Below are positions 50,150-61,731 of a stretch of DNA of 64,000 nt, in pieces. The notes beneath the pieces are model-generated. The model had not been told where the DNA came from. It saw nothing but the letters and a program-made list of their open reading frames with translations, and did no database searches. Location of the stretch: NCBI GenBank assembly GCA_025716855.1, contig JAIXMQ010000043.1, positions 1 through 64,000 on the forward strand, in the 5' to 3' direction. The stretch's first letter is position 1, and every line of letters starts with the position of its first letter. This stretch comes from Pilaira anomala (lineage: Eukaryota > Mucoromycota > Mucoromycetes > Mucorales > Mucoraceae). Both the position numbers and the translations under genes were made by a program.

Positions 50150-51779
50150 ATGGATCAACAAGGTAAATAATAATAAAAAAGAAAAAGAAAAGAGAAAACA
50201 GAAAGTTCTTAAACGTATAAACACCATTAGCTTCTGGTGTCGACATCAAGAATAAGAATGGTAATCTTACCGCCCCTACACCTCAAAATACACCCATCAA
50301 CCCTGCTCCCATAACCTCTACCTACCGTCCTTCTATTCCCGCCATTTCTGAAGATATGGAAACCAATATTACTAAGGGTTAGTATTTAATAATATTTAAA
50401 AAATGTGTGTGTGTGTGTGTGTGTTTGGGTGTATATATGGTTTTATATGATAATCTAGACCCAAAAAAAAAAAAAAAAAAAAAAAAAAATAATAATAATA
50501 ATAATAAAAAACTAAAAAAAAAAAATACACGATAGGCGCAGCTGATAACACATCTAGTCTTGCTGGAGCTTTCACCAGTAACCCCGCACTTTTAAGTATG
50601 CTTCAAGGTAAATTAGGTACACTTGTTGGTCGTCCTTCAGGTTACATTGATTCATTACCTACCAGTGTTAAGCGTCGTCTTAATGGACTCAAGTACCTTC
50701 AATCTAAACACGCTGACCTTGAAAATAAGTTCCAAGAAGAAGTTTTAGCTTTAGAAAAGAAATACCTTTTACTTTATCAACCTTTGTATGATCAACGTGC
50801 TAAAATCATTACTGGCACATATGAACCTACTGAAGAAGAAGTGGCTGCTGGTGAAAAGGTAGATGAAGAAGAAGACGATGATAGTGAATCAGAAGAAGAT
50901 GAGGAAGAAGAAGATGAGGAAAAGACAGAAAATAAGGATGATAATAAAGAGGATAAAGATATTAAGGGTATTCCTGAATTTTGGTTAACTCTCTTAAAGA
51001 ATCATCCTCAAATTACTGAAACGATTACTGACGAAGATGAAGATGCTTTGAAACATTTAATTGATGTTCGTATGTCTTATATGGATCAACCTGGTTTCAA
51101 GCTCGAATTTGAATTCTCTTCAAATGATTACTTTACAAACAAGGTACTTTCAAAGACATATTTCTATCAAGATCATGCTTATGGTGGTGATTTCGTTTAT
51201 GATCATGCTGAAGGTTGTGATATTGATTGGAAAGAAGGTAAAGATTTAACTGTGACTGTAGAAACAAAGAAACAACGTCATAAGGGTACAAATAAGACCC
51301 GTGTTGTCAAGCGTACCGTTCCTTCAAACTCTTTCTTTTATTTCTTCAGTCCACCTGCTATTCCTGATGTTGATGAAGAAATTGATGAAGAGGAAGCTGA
51401 AGGTTTAGACGCTAAACTTGAAGCTGATTATGAAATGGGTGAAGAATTCAAAGACAAAATTATTCCTCATGCCGTTGATTACTTTACTGGTAAAGCACTT
51501 CAAGATTATGAAGACGAAGAAGATTTCGATGTAAGTATCTTTATCTTAGTAACTATAGCAACAACTAAACATCCTTTATCTTTTTAGGATGAATATTATG
51601 ATGAAGATGAAGAGGACGAGGATGACGATGACGAAGATGACGATGACGAGGACGATGATGATGATGACACAGCTGTAAGTGTATACCTTTCATTCTTTAA
51701 ATATAAACATGTGTACTAATTATTAAATACTTAATAGCCTGCCAAGAGTGAAAATGCTCCCGAGTGTAAACAATCCTAA
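50150..51779 (+). CDS. NAP1: Nucleosome assembly protein 1
   Basis: Five exons join in frame: 50150-50162, 50231-50377, 50536-51530, 51588-51674 and 51738-51779. The first exon is only 13 bases. The product (~427 residues) has the NAP fold: the dimerisation helix region LPTSVKRRLNGLKYLQSKHA with DLENKFQEEVLALEKKYL, an acidic insert, GIPEFWLTLLKNHPQITETI, and SKTYFYQ followed by the GCDIDWKEGKDLTV segment. KRTVPSNSFFYFFSPP comes next, then a long Asp/Glu tail. NAP1 is a cytosolic/nuclear H2A-H2B chaperone for chromatin assembly. The C-terminus reads CKQS, a CaaX-type farnesylation signal like that of animal NAP1L1. Confidence 0.95.
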
Positions 51780-51860
51780 TAATTTGATGAATTGAAATAA
51801 ACTTATATACATACACTCGCTCCACTCATTCTATAGAATAAAATACGGTAATTGCTCTGT

Positions 51861-51902
<42 letters not shown>

Positions 51903-52375
51903 CTGACAGCTCTGGAGAAACTGCATGTTTTATTTACATAATCACCAAATTTATCAAAAGGCTTTATGAGAGTATGCAAGAATTTATTAAATGTATGGAA
52001 CCCTTTTTCGTTCATTCATGTATCAAGAACATTGAACTGTAATTATTATTCATTCGTGTACTTCAAAAAGCGGTTGATAAAAGATGAGTGCTTATGTAAT
52101 ACAGTAATTTTCAAGCAGGTAAAATGATGTGAAACCTATCACATTCCTAAACCTCATGTATACCTATCAAAGCACTTCATGTGTGAGCCAAACATGGCTT
52201 CTTTATAACAAAAACTCAAAAAGTTTGACAATGTAACGTGTAACACTTTTTTTCCCTGATCGATGACGTCGATTTGAAGAAACCCTTTTTGAGACAACTC
52301 CAATTTTTTTCGAACTTTTGTTAAAAAAAAACTCTCTCTCTCTTTTTCATACATAATTTTTTTTAAGAAAAAACC
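51780..52375. other. Intergenic region between NAP1 and V-ATPase c
   Basis: It contains an uninterrupted T run of about 31 bases at 51867-51897 followed by AT-rich DNA. No gene was seen. The promoter of the V-ATPase subunit gene should lie in the right part. Confidence 0.5.
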
Positions 52376-53360
52376 ATGTCTGAAGTAGAGATTTATTGTC
52401 CAAATTACGCCCCCTTTTTCGGGTTCGCAGGTGTCTTTTGTGCTGTAAAGTATTTGAATAGAAAATATCACGCTTTTTTTTTTTTCATTAGGATGAAACT
52501 AACACACTTCATCTCTTTCCCCTTTTTTTTATATGTAACTAAACTTTAGATGGCCTTCAGTAGTAAGTGAACTACTCTTTTTTTAAAAAAAAAAGAAAGT
52601 TACCGAGAACATTTTATACTTATTCACGCTTTTTGTTTATCATTAGCTATTGGTGCTGCTTACGGTACATCTAAGGCTGGTATTGGAATTGCTGGTATCG
52701 GTTCTTTCAAGCCCGAATTGGTTATGAAGGTAAAAAAACCTCAAGTTGAACGAAAACTAAAGCACTTCATTGTATTTATAACCCTTTTTTTTTTTTTATT
52801 ACTTAGTCTTTAATTCCAGTTGTCATGAGTGGTATTATTGCAGTATACGGTTTAGTTGTTGCAGTTCTTTTAGCTGGTCAATGTAAGTTTGACTTGTTTC
52901 TTTTGTAATAGTTTTATTTATTTATTTGTTTTTTTTTTTTTACTTGTAGTATCACCAACAACTGGTTATTCCTTATTCTCGTAAGTCAATAGAAAACGAC
53001 ACCAGCTTCCAAAAAAGAATACGATCTGATAATATACATATTTTTTTTACATTTACAGTGGCTTTATTGCCTTAGCAGCTGGTTTATCCGTTGGTATGGG
53101 CGGTTTAGCAGCCGGTTATGCTATTGGTATTGTTGGTGACTATGTAAGTTGAAAAATATCTATTTTTTTTTTTTTTTTTTATGATTTCTCAATTTCATTT
53201 ACAATTTTTTTTTTATCAGTGTGTTCGTGGATATGTTAGAGAAAGTCGTTTGTTCGTTACAATGGTTTTGATTTTGATTTTTGCTGAAGTTCTTGGTCTT
53301 TACGGTTTGATTGTTGCACTTATTTTGAACGCAAAGGCAGATAACAGTTTCTGTAACTAA
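52376..53360 (+). CDS. VMA3: V-type ATPase proteolipid subunit c
   Basis: Seven exons join in frame: 52376-52444, 52550-52562, 52647-52729, 52807-52882, 52950-52980, 53059-53143 and 53220-53360 (165 residues). Exon 2 is only 13 bases. Without it and exon 1, the N-terminal helix of this highly conserved protein would be lost. The residues run [20 protein letters not shown], then [20 protein letters not shown], and continue through four membrane helices. The proton-carrying Glu sits in [12 protein letters not shown] of helix 4. Ten or so copies form the membrane rotor ring that acidifies vacuoles and Golgi. The gene is convergent with the ARMC8-like gene, with 107 bp between stop codons. Confidence 0.95.
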
Positions 53361-53467
53361 AAAGAAAAAAGAAAAAGAAAAAAAGACGCGAACAATACAT
53401 GAAAATAAAAGAACTTTACTTTTTTGTTTTTTGATACCATTTATTTCGATACAAATAAGTTTTTTTT

Positions 53468-53685
53468 TTAAATTTCAGGTTCTGGGATTTCTCCAATGAC
53501 ACTACACAGTTGATTTAATGCAGTTTTTGCTCTATTCACAACATCTGTGTTAGAGTCTTTCACTAACGTTTCTAGTTCCTTTTTAACACCCAGTTCATTT
53601 AATCGAGCACAACGCGTGATAAGATCTACATTGTATAAAAAATAAAAAATAAAAAAAAAAATGAAATTAAAAACATTTTCTTGTC

Positions 53686-53723
<38 letters not shown>

Positions 53724-56238
53724 ATATTTTTTACCATCTTGAGGTTCGTTAGGGTTTGGCCAAGTCCAGTTAATCATAACCCAACAAGCTCCAACTCTAA
53801 CAGCAGGATCTTCGTGTGACTGTATACAAGTTAGTTGACACATATATTTATAAATTTGATGTATATAGACTTTACCAGATGATGAATTACACTATTTACA
53901 ATATTTGGTCTACTCATCAATGCCATTTTAGGACCTTCAGCGTTACTTGATAAATTCACTACAATATAAAGTGCAGGTGCTAAAGTCTATTTGAAAAAAA
54001 AAAATATACATATAGATGAGAAAACATAATAACTGAATTCCAAATACACACGACCTACAACAGAAAAAGGGTCTTCTTCTAAACCCATGGTTGAGGTTAC
54101 TTGTAATTTACTCTCTAAAACATCTAATAAATCATCTTTTCCAATCCCTTCAATCACCCAATCGATATCTTCAAGTTTTCCAAAAACCAAATTACGAACG
54201 ATCTCTAGGGCTTGTTCTTGAATAGTAGGGTTAGGTTCATGTAATAAGTCTATCAAAGCATCATAAGTAAGTACATCCATGACTGCCTTCTTTGCTTCTA
54301 AATCGGCTTTAAATAATAAATTATTGAGTGCCCAAACACCATTTAATTGTAAATTAGCATCCTTTGAACGTGAATACTCTACAAATCGTTTAATGGCACC
54401 GGCCTCAATCACTTTCTTTTTCATAGGTGAGAATTCGAGTACAAGGTTGCATAAAGCACCGCACGCAGCTGCTTGGACAACAATTGATTCATCGTAAAGT
54501 AATTTAATTAAGGGAGGTGCTACATCCACATCCACTAAACTAGTTCGTAAATGACTCACACTACGAGATAAGGATTTGGTACATTGACAAGCTGCTAAAC
54601 GTACATTGGGTTGTTTGCTATTTAAGCCAGAAATAACGTGTGGTAAAACCTTAGATTCAATAGCTTGTGTACGACATTCTTCTTTTAATAATGTAGCGGC
54701 AGCAATAGCAATCAACGAATTCTATGTTATTTTTTTATATACATATTAAGTCATTTGAATCGATTTTTTTTTTTTAGAAAAACAAACCTCTTTTATTTTC
54801 TCTCTTCTTTTTGCTACACTACCGATACCAGGTACACCCATTTGAACTACCTCTTCCTCTTCTACTTCCTTTGACGAGACACTTGCTAAAAGTTCTGCTA
54901 AACGAGAAATAGCGTCTGCGTCAAAGGCAGCCTTTTGCATCTCTTCACTATCCTTTATTAAATCCGCTAAAACAAGTGGTGCTCTTTCTTGTACATCATC
55001 TGTTGGATCTTGTAATAATTTTACAAGTGCAGGTAATACAACAAGAATAATCTCATTGAATGGTTCCTCAAATACACCTGTACGATACAAGTTGGTCAAA
55101 CTAAATAGATGAAAAAGATTAATTTTTTTAAAAAAAAAATGATACACAAATATATTTTTTACCATGTAGCAGCTATTAATCGCATATTTGGACATTTATC
55201 TTTGACAAAATCAAGCATTGTTTTTGTAGTTAATTGATCTGAATTAAATGCTATGGAAACAGATGAGTAAAAAAAAAAAAAAAAAAAAAAAACACAAAAA
55301 TAAATATTTACATTTTGATCTGATAATCGTTTCACCCAATTCTTTATTTTCTCGACACAAGGTAGCGATCGCGTCCAAAGAAGCTTCTTGGGCTTTAATA
55401 CAGCCTGAATGCAATAAATTTACCAAAGGTTGAATGGCCCCCGCTTCTTCTAATTGTAATTGTTGAGCTTGTGTATCACAACATTTTGCAATCACAGCCG
55501 CAGTGAATTCAGCGATCATAGCAAAGGACAAGCCTTCACTTGAAACATTGCCTTGTGATTCACGTGAGAGAAAAGTAGAGGTTGCGTCTAATATCAGAAC
55601 TAAATCTTGAATATGTTTTTTCTATACAGAGAGAGGAGGTTTTTAGTACAGAATACAAGACAAAATGTATAAAAGAAACTTACAGTAAACGTATCGTATT
55701 TTATAGTGCGAGAAGAAGCAAAGATTGCTTTCAAAGCTCGTGTGGTTGCTTCTAATAACTTTCTTTTTTCTTGAATAGCCTCCATGACAGGTCTATCGCG
55801 AGGTAAGGCTAAATTGTCTAATAAAGGAACAATGGCACCTGATGCAACTACGGCAGAGACATTTTCATCTTTACCTACAAGATGCATAATTTCGTTTTAG
55901 TCCGACCACCAAAAAAAAAAAAAAAAATGTTGTTGTTGTTCTTTTCATACCATAAGCAATGCTACCAAGAATGGTAGCTGCTTGAATCTTTAAATCGTTC
56001 GTACCGTTGTCAGGTAAGCGTAAATAATCAACAAGTCTAATATGAAAAGATTAGAATAGATGACTCACTATAATTTATTTTTTTTTTACCGTTGAATTAC
56101 ACCTAGTTTAATATATAAATCTTTTTTTGTCTTATTTCCAATAACCGAGTTCTTAATAAAACGAAGTGCTTTTAATTTTTTTGTGTTATCCAAAGAGCCA
56201 AGTTCTTTAATGGATTCTTCATATTTGGAAGTGGTCAT
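53468..56238 (-). CDS. Armadillo-repeat protein, ARMC8/Gid5 (Vid28)-like
   Basis: This multi-exon minus-strand gene runs from the ATG at 56238-56236 to TAA at 53470-53468. The N-terminus has NKTKKDLYIKLGVIQRLVDY, like ARMC8. ARM repeats then run through the whole protein, for example LEEAGAIQPLVNLLHSGCIK with AQEASLDAIATLC, VRLAACQCTKSLSRSVSHLR, APPLIKLLYDESIVVQAAAC and LNGVWALNNLLFKADLEAKK. The last exon (CARLNELGVKKELETLVKDS) resembles the ARMC8 C-terminus. ARMC8 is a scaffold of the GID/CTLH E3 ubiquitin ligase, which degrades gluconeogenic enzymes in yeast. The ARM family is certain; ARMC8 identity is likely. Several introns carry long poly(T/A) runs. Confidence 0.82.
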
Positions 56239-56642
56239 TTTTTTTTTAGAAAAATAAAAAAAATTAGAAAGAAACGCTTTTTATTTGCATTGTATTTTTT
56301 TTTTTTTGAAAAATAAATAAAATAGCCTCGGTGCACGACGTAAAATGGCCACAGAGATTAGAGAAGGAAGTAGACACGTCACTTGCATATTTGTTATAAT
56401 TGAGATAATTTGACGTTTATTTGTTGTCATTCTGTTTGTAAATCATATGGTGAAGAACCTAAATGTTTAGCCATGTATCTATTATTCTTTTTTTTTTTTG
56501 ACAGATTTTTAGTATATTTAAGGTCATTATGACTCTTTTTCAGTTGCAGATATATACATTTTATTTTTAGTTTTTCATGAATATTGAAAATCCAAACTTA
56601 TAATAGGATTAACATGCTAAGAAAAAAGCTTTTGTGTTAAAT

Positions 56643-56720
56643 ATTATGAGAAAATGTTATGAGAAAATGTTATGAGAAAATGTTATGAGAAAATGTTATG
56701 AGATTATGGGAAAATGTTAT
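56643..56720 (+). repeat. 13-bp tandem repeat (GTTATGAGAAAAT)n
   Basis: Four perfect units flanked by imperfect ones. Intergenic. Confidence 0.85.
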
Positions 56721-57249
56721 TGACCTATACATAAACCAACCAAAAGTAAGAGATACTACATTTGTACATACAATTTTGAACTTGAGTTTTTTTTTTTGTG
56801 GAACTGTCAATTATAATTTTAAGGCTTTTCTCTCTCTCTTCTGATTTTTTTAAACATCAATCGATTGTTCCATCCCGATTTTATTTACTTGTTTGTAGCT
56901 ACCTTTTTTTTTTTTCTCTCTTAAGACCTAATCGTTACCTCTACAATAAACCGCCTCACCCATTTATTTTCAGTGGTCATCGGTTTGTCAATACAAGTGA
57001 CGCTGATGATTTTTTTTGAGAGCCTGTAACACACCGTAACATCTGTAGTTAATAAACGCCTTACCATTCTTCTGTTTGGGCACCGTTTAACAATAAAAGT
57101 TATACATCTTATTGTTTGGCTTTTGAGAGGCCTACTTTTTTTTTTATTAATAACAAATGAAAATAAAAAGTAAAATATCTATCTAAAAACAATGTTGTTG
57201 GAATGAACAACATTCATTTTGAAGCATAGCAACGTTTTGGATTAGATCC

Positions 57250-57580
57250 AGAGAGCCATTAAACATTACCCATCTCGATTTCCTAAAACGGGAAATTCCA
57301 CCATTAACACATTTGTTTTCCCCAAATGACCCAGTTATTTTTTATTGAAAATAAACAAGCCTTTTTGAAACTATCATTAAATTATGGTAGCAAAGCTCCT
57401 AAGCTAAGCTATTTTTTTTTTTATTGACTTCAATTAGTTTTTTTTTTTTGTTAAAGGAGATATTGTAGCCAAGGCTTTTTTTTTTGTTATAGCGAAAAAA
57501 TATTCGCCAATCAAATCGTGTAAAAAAGAGAAAAAGAAAATTACACTTTTTCTCCTTTTTTAGAAATTTTATTAGCCATT
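57250..57580 (-). repeat. Dispersed non-coding repeat, copy 2
   Basis: The reverse complement aligns in several ordered blocks to 48485-48745. See that entry for the shared blocks. The copies differ at many positions and by inserted T/A runs, so they are old. Confidence 0.6.
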
Positions 57581-57693
57581 GTTTTAAAAATCAACTTCAC
57601 ATGCTGATTGATTGACATAAAATTAATCTAACAAAACAAATGGCAGTAAAAAAAAAAAAAATGGTATAAATACTAAATGATAGTGAATTATTA

Positions 57694-59464
57694 TTATAAA
57701 CGAACTGGATGACATCTGGATCCAATTTTATTTTTATTGTTTCTTTTTTTTAATTCTTTAATTGATTTTAAGAATTGTCGAGTTTTTTCTTTTGTAATAA
57801 AAGGTTCGTTGTATATCTGCGGTTGAGAACACGGTAATGTATTCTCATTAGAAGCAGATAATGCAGGAACCGATATGGGATCGTCTTGTTCATAGCTTTC
57901 AGAACAACTCGATAGACTGAGATAGATTGGTTTTCTTGTGGGTATATTATCACTAAGAGCAGAAAGCCTTGAAGAAGATCGTTGTAACAGTTGGTTAGAT
58001 GGATTCAATTGTTGAATGACTGATTCAGCAGTCGATTGATAATGTATACTATTTTCGACACTGCCATGCTGATCACTTAGTGTATGTTTCAAGGCATCAT
58101 CGCTAGAGATAGATGCATTTGATCTTTCAATGTCTGAAGAAGAAGGTCCTGTGTTCAACTTGCAACCTTCTTCAGTCAATAAGCGCCTCATTTGATCTAG
58201 AGTTTCCCATCCGCCACGAGCTACGCAAGGTGTGAATTCTTTTGGATTTACAAACTTGTGAAAAAATACAATTTCTGTTAAAGAAGAATGGGTTGAAAAA
58301 GGTAATATCTAGAAGAAGAAAAAAATGTAAGTATCCAAGTATTGATTCTGTTTATGTTAGCCATATACCATTTGTTCAAAAGGTTTACAATTATATGGTA
58401 AATCGGTCATCAAGAGCTGTTTTGATTGTTTTGATCGGATATACTTGAAAGGTTTAATATTTTTGTTGGGTGTGGGATGAATACTTATCATGTACTTTTC
58501 ATGTTTAGCACACTCTTCTTCCCAATAGCACGAATGAAACCGAGTTGATGTTGGATCGGTTGTCAACACACTTTCAAAAAGAGGGTTCATATGGCAATAC
58601 ATTGTATACCGTTTTTGTGAAACATGAACTCTCTCTCTAAACATTTCTGTAATAGCTATCCATATTTCTTCATAGCCAACTGTCCAGCAGTCAAGATAAA
58701 TATGATTTTCAGTAGGATAAGATTGAACCAATTTAGTTAATAAATCAATGGATGCAATCTAGAACCTCCCAATCTTTTCAATTAGTTTTTATAAATATAA
58801 AAAAAAAAAAAAAAACTTGATTGATTTACCTTGGATATAAAGTTTCTTCTCTCTGGGTAACAACACGTGGTGTCCATGTACAGGTTTTTAATACGATATG
58901 TCTTGAGAGAATCAAGATGTTCGGTTACAAAATTTGGTTCTGCGCGCATATCACCTGTATATAACACTGTTCCATTATCACCTTCAATTAATATACTAAA
59001 ATAAGTAAGTTAGTTTTTAGAAACAACAAAAGATGGCGTTTTAAGTTTTACAGTGCGGCACCAGGACAATGATTGGCTGGTAAAAATGTAAGCTTAATTG
59101 AACTAGAATCCAAGACAATAGGTTCATGATAAGGAACAGGAACAACAAGTTCTTTTAAATGGCCATACATAAGTTGCTTTGAGATACGTGTTTCCATAAG
59201 AGGAAGTAAAAGTGCTGTTTGCTGAGTACAATAAACTTTTTCTTTGAAATTAAGGCTTTCAAGTCCATGAGTGTGATCTTGTAAAAAAAAAAGGAGCCTT
59301 AGGGGAGAACAATAATAATAATAATAAAAAGGGTAAGGGAAAGGAGGTTTCTTTTTACCTTTATGAACATGACTTAAAATAAAGTGTTTAGCGAAGCCAT
59401 TTGGAACAAAACGATCAATTGATAAAATGGGATATTCTTTAATATGTCCATTAAATGTACTCAT
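57694..59464 (-). CDS. Artemis/SNM1-like metallo-beta-lactamase DNA repair nuclease
   Basis: This multi-exon minus-strand gene starts at the ATG at 59464-59462 and ends with TAA at 57696-57694. The N-terminus MSTFNGHIKEYPILSIDRF closely resembles Artemis (DCLRE1C). The metal-binding motif is LSHVHKDHTHGL (HxHxDH), whose Asp codon is completed across an intron. LPANHCPGAALILIEGDNGT and VLYTGDMRAE follow as the later metal-binding blocks. The beta-CASP region includes LYMDTTCCYPERRNF. The C-terminal third is Ser-rich and disordered. SNM1-family enzymes are 5' exonucleases or hairpin/overhang endonucleases that process DNA ends and crosslinks. In a fungus the role would be end processing in non-homologous joining or crosslink repair. 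The exact SNM1 subclass rests on the N-terminus. Confidence 0.87.
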
Positions 59465-59612
59465 TTTTTTAAGTTACAAATATTTATTTTGTTTTTGTGT
59501 AAATTGTTATTGTTGCTCCGTGTTAAGAAAAGAGGCGGGTAAAATAGTTTTTTTTTTTTAAAAAAAAGGGTAAAAAAAAAAATTTTTTTTTAGGGTATAT
59601 GATAAAAAGTAA

Positions 59613-60951
59613 TTAAATTGGTTTCCCTTTACTATGTCTTTCGGCTATTCCTCTTAAAGCCCATTCCATTACACCTTCTTTCCAAACCAAATCATGCCCT
59701 TCACTTTCTAAAATCTTTAATCGAACATCGTGTAAAGTATTGGCAAGATATTCAATTGCCTTTTGAGGAATGAGACCATCTTTATCACCCCAGACAGCGG
59801 ATACAGATATCTTGACATCCGAATAATTAAAGCCAAACATATGATACTTTTCCAATGCAACCATCATATCACACAATTGACCTTGACTATATGCTTCAGA
59901 CATTCTACGTTTATTCATAGCTAAATACAAGGACATGTGTTTAGGTCGAACGAAATGCCGTAAAGGTCTATTGGTTGGAAAATCTGTAGGTAAATCCACA
60001 TCATCGTCAAGTGAAGCTAATAACTCGTCTTCTTCATAAGCTAAAATGGTATGTCTCGATTTCGGATTTCTCTTTTTATCACTACTATTTGATCTTCTAC
60101 CTCCATCTTCTGTCTCGTCATCTGACTTTGATGATTTATTGAATACCCACATCACATCTAAAGCCAAAGAAATCGTTTTAGCCACAAGAGGCGCGGGCAA
60201 TCGACGAGTCCATTTAAATGTATTCGCTGCTTGTGTTGAAACCCAAGGTGAAATTAAACAGATGGGACCCAAAATACGTTTCTTGTATTTATGAGCAACT
60301 GCTAATGCAAAAACCGTACCTACAGATTGTGCAATCATACTAAATTGACGAATCTTTAAATGATCTGCTAGTTGAATAATGACATCTGCCCATTCTAAAG
60401 CAGTTATTTTTCTAGAGTTACATTCTTCACTTAATCCATATCTTTTAAACAAAAAAAAAAGAAGGGTTAATTTTAATACAAATTTCTATCATATTGTTAT
60501 TTTTGAGTATATATATATATATATATATATATGATGGTTTAAGTATCCATTTGTCTTTACTTTTATTTTACCCTGGACGCTCAGGCCAAATCATTCGTAT
60601 ACTATATCGAAACGCCATTTCTTCAAACATGATCCCAACTAATCTCGTACAGCCGTAACCTCCAATGACAAATACTGGATGACCATGTTCAGGTCCATAT
60701 TCTGCATAACCAACTCGATGAGAGCTTAGTCGTGCTTGAGGTGAAGATTTGTATTGGAATGTTTGATGAAGGCGAGATTCTCGCAAGACATCAAGTCTAG
60801 GTATACCAGCACTCTTTCTTGTTGGAGATATTGTACCTGAAAAAATAGATTGCTGTCGATCGGGTGGAGCAAAAGGGAAAGGAAGGTTTTGTCTAGTCCT
60901 TTGTGTCGGAATAGGTGTCGAATGAGATCCTGTGACAAGAGGGGTATTCAT
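59613..60951 (-). CDS. Alpha/beta hydrolase-fold protein
   Basis: Two exons join at GG|A across a short intron (about 60440-60572): 60951 to about 60573 and about 60439 to 59613. The N-terminal ~75 residues are Pro/Ser-rich and probably disordered. The fold then shows GYAEYGPEHGHPVFVIGGYG, a RPGYGLSEE turn, the nucleophile elbow IAQSVGT (Ser with Ala where the first Gly normally sits), the acid region WGDKDGLIP and the terminal SEGHDLVW with the catalytic His. A charged insert (SDDETEDGGRRSNSSDKKRN) splits the cap. The substrate is unknown; there is no signal peptide. Confidence 0.8.
60508..60532 (+). repeat. (TA)n microsatellite in an intron
   Basis: A 25-base alternating TA run inside the intron of the alpha/beta hydrolase gene. 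Confidence 0.85.
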
Positions 60952-60977
60952 CGGTAAAGAAAGAAAGAAAAAAAGGG

Positions 60978-60980
<3 letters not shown>

Positions 60981-61022
<42 letters not shown>
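60981..61022 (+). repeat. (AG)21 microsatellite
   Basis: An uninterrupted 42-base AG dinucleotide run lies about 30 bases upstream of the alpha/beta hydrolase start codon, in its 5' UTR or promoter. On the transcribed sense it is a CT run, which is common in fungal promoters. Confidence 0.9.
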
Positions 61023-61026
<4 letters not shown>

Positions 61027-61731
61027 GATACAAAGAAAAGGGAATTTGAATTATACTTTTTTATTTTTTTAAATAAAAAAAAACTATTGTTCCTCAAAGT
61101 AATAATTGTTGATTTGTCAAACGAAATGAAATTGCCTTTTTTTGGAATGCAACGGTATAATTGTTGATTATACGGAATTAAGGTTTCATCATAGTGATAA
61201 GATGTAAAAAAAAAAAAAAGGAAGTATAAAAACTAAGATAGATTACTGATTATACTGCAGAATATTCATCATGATTTTTTTTTTCTGTTGTCTTCTAATA
61301 TTGATAGAAATAACAAGTGATTACAAAGCGGATCTTTATATTGAGTATTTCAGGAAGCGCCTTCTGTTACTTTTTCGTATCTTGAAAGATATATAAAGAC
61401 CGAAGATGTTGAATTAAACGGCAACAATATTTGTACTTGTCAGGACCTTATAAATTTTAAGGCACGGTCTAAAAAGTCTATATGTATCAGGAAATCACCA
61501 AAAAAAAAAAAGAAGTAAATTCGAGGCCTTGTCGTGTGAAAAAAAAAGAAACAAAAGATACATAACAACACTCTTTGCTTTCTATTGAATAAACTTATTT
61601 GTAAGACAACAGTTTGTTTATTGATAAAGTATGTATATAACGATTAAATTTGTTTTTTTTTTATTATTATTAGGTAAATTGATGGCAAGGTATTAAATTA
61701 TACACAACAAATGATAAAAAATTGAATATAA
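61023..61731. other. Intergenic region upstream of the hydrolase and downstream of the F-box-like gene
   Basis: AT-rich with no codon-like frame. It should contain the hydrolase promoter and the F-box-like gene's 3' UTR. Confidence 0.45.

Larger units (their letters stand above)
56239..57693. other. Intergenic region with tandem and dispersed repeats
   Basis: It separates the ARMC8-like start from the Artemis-like stop. It holds a 13-base tandem repeat (56643-56720) and copy 2 of the dispersed repeat (57250-57580). Plus-strand open frames here are Phe/Ser-rich and not convincing. Confidence 0.5.

Noticed and set aside
56643..56720. Regularly spaced repeat as a CRISPR array
   Set aside because: Units are directly abutting 13-mers without spacers, in a eukaryotic genome.
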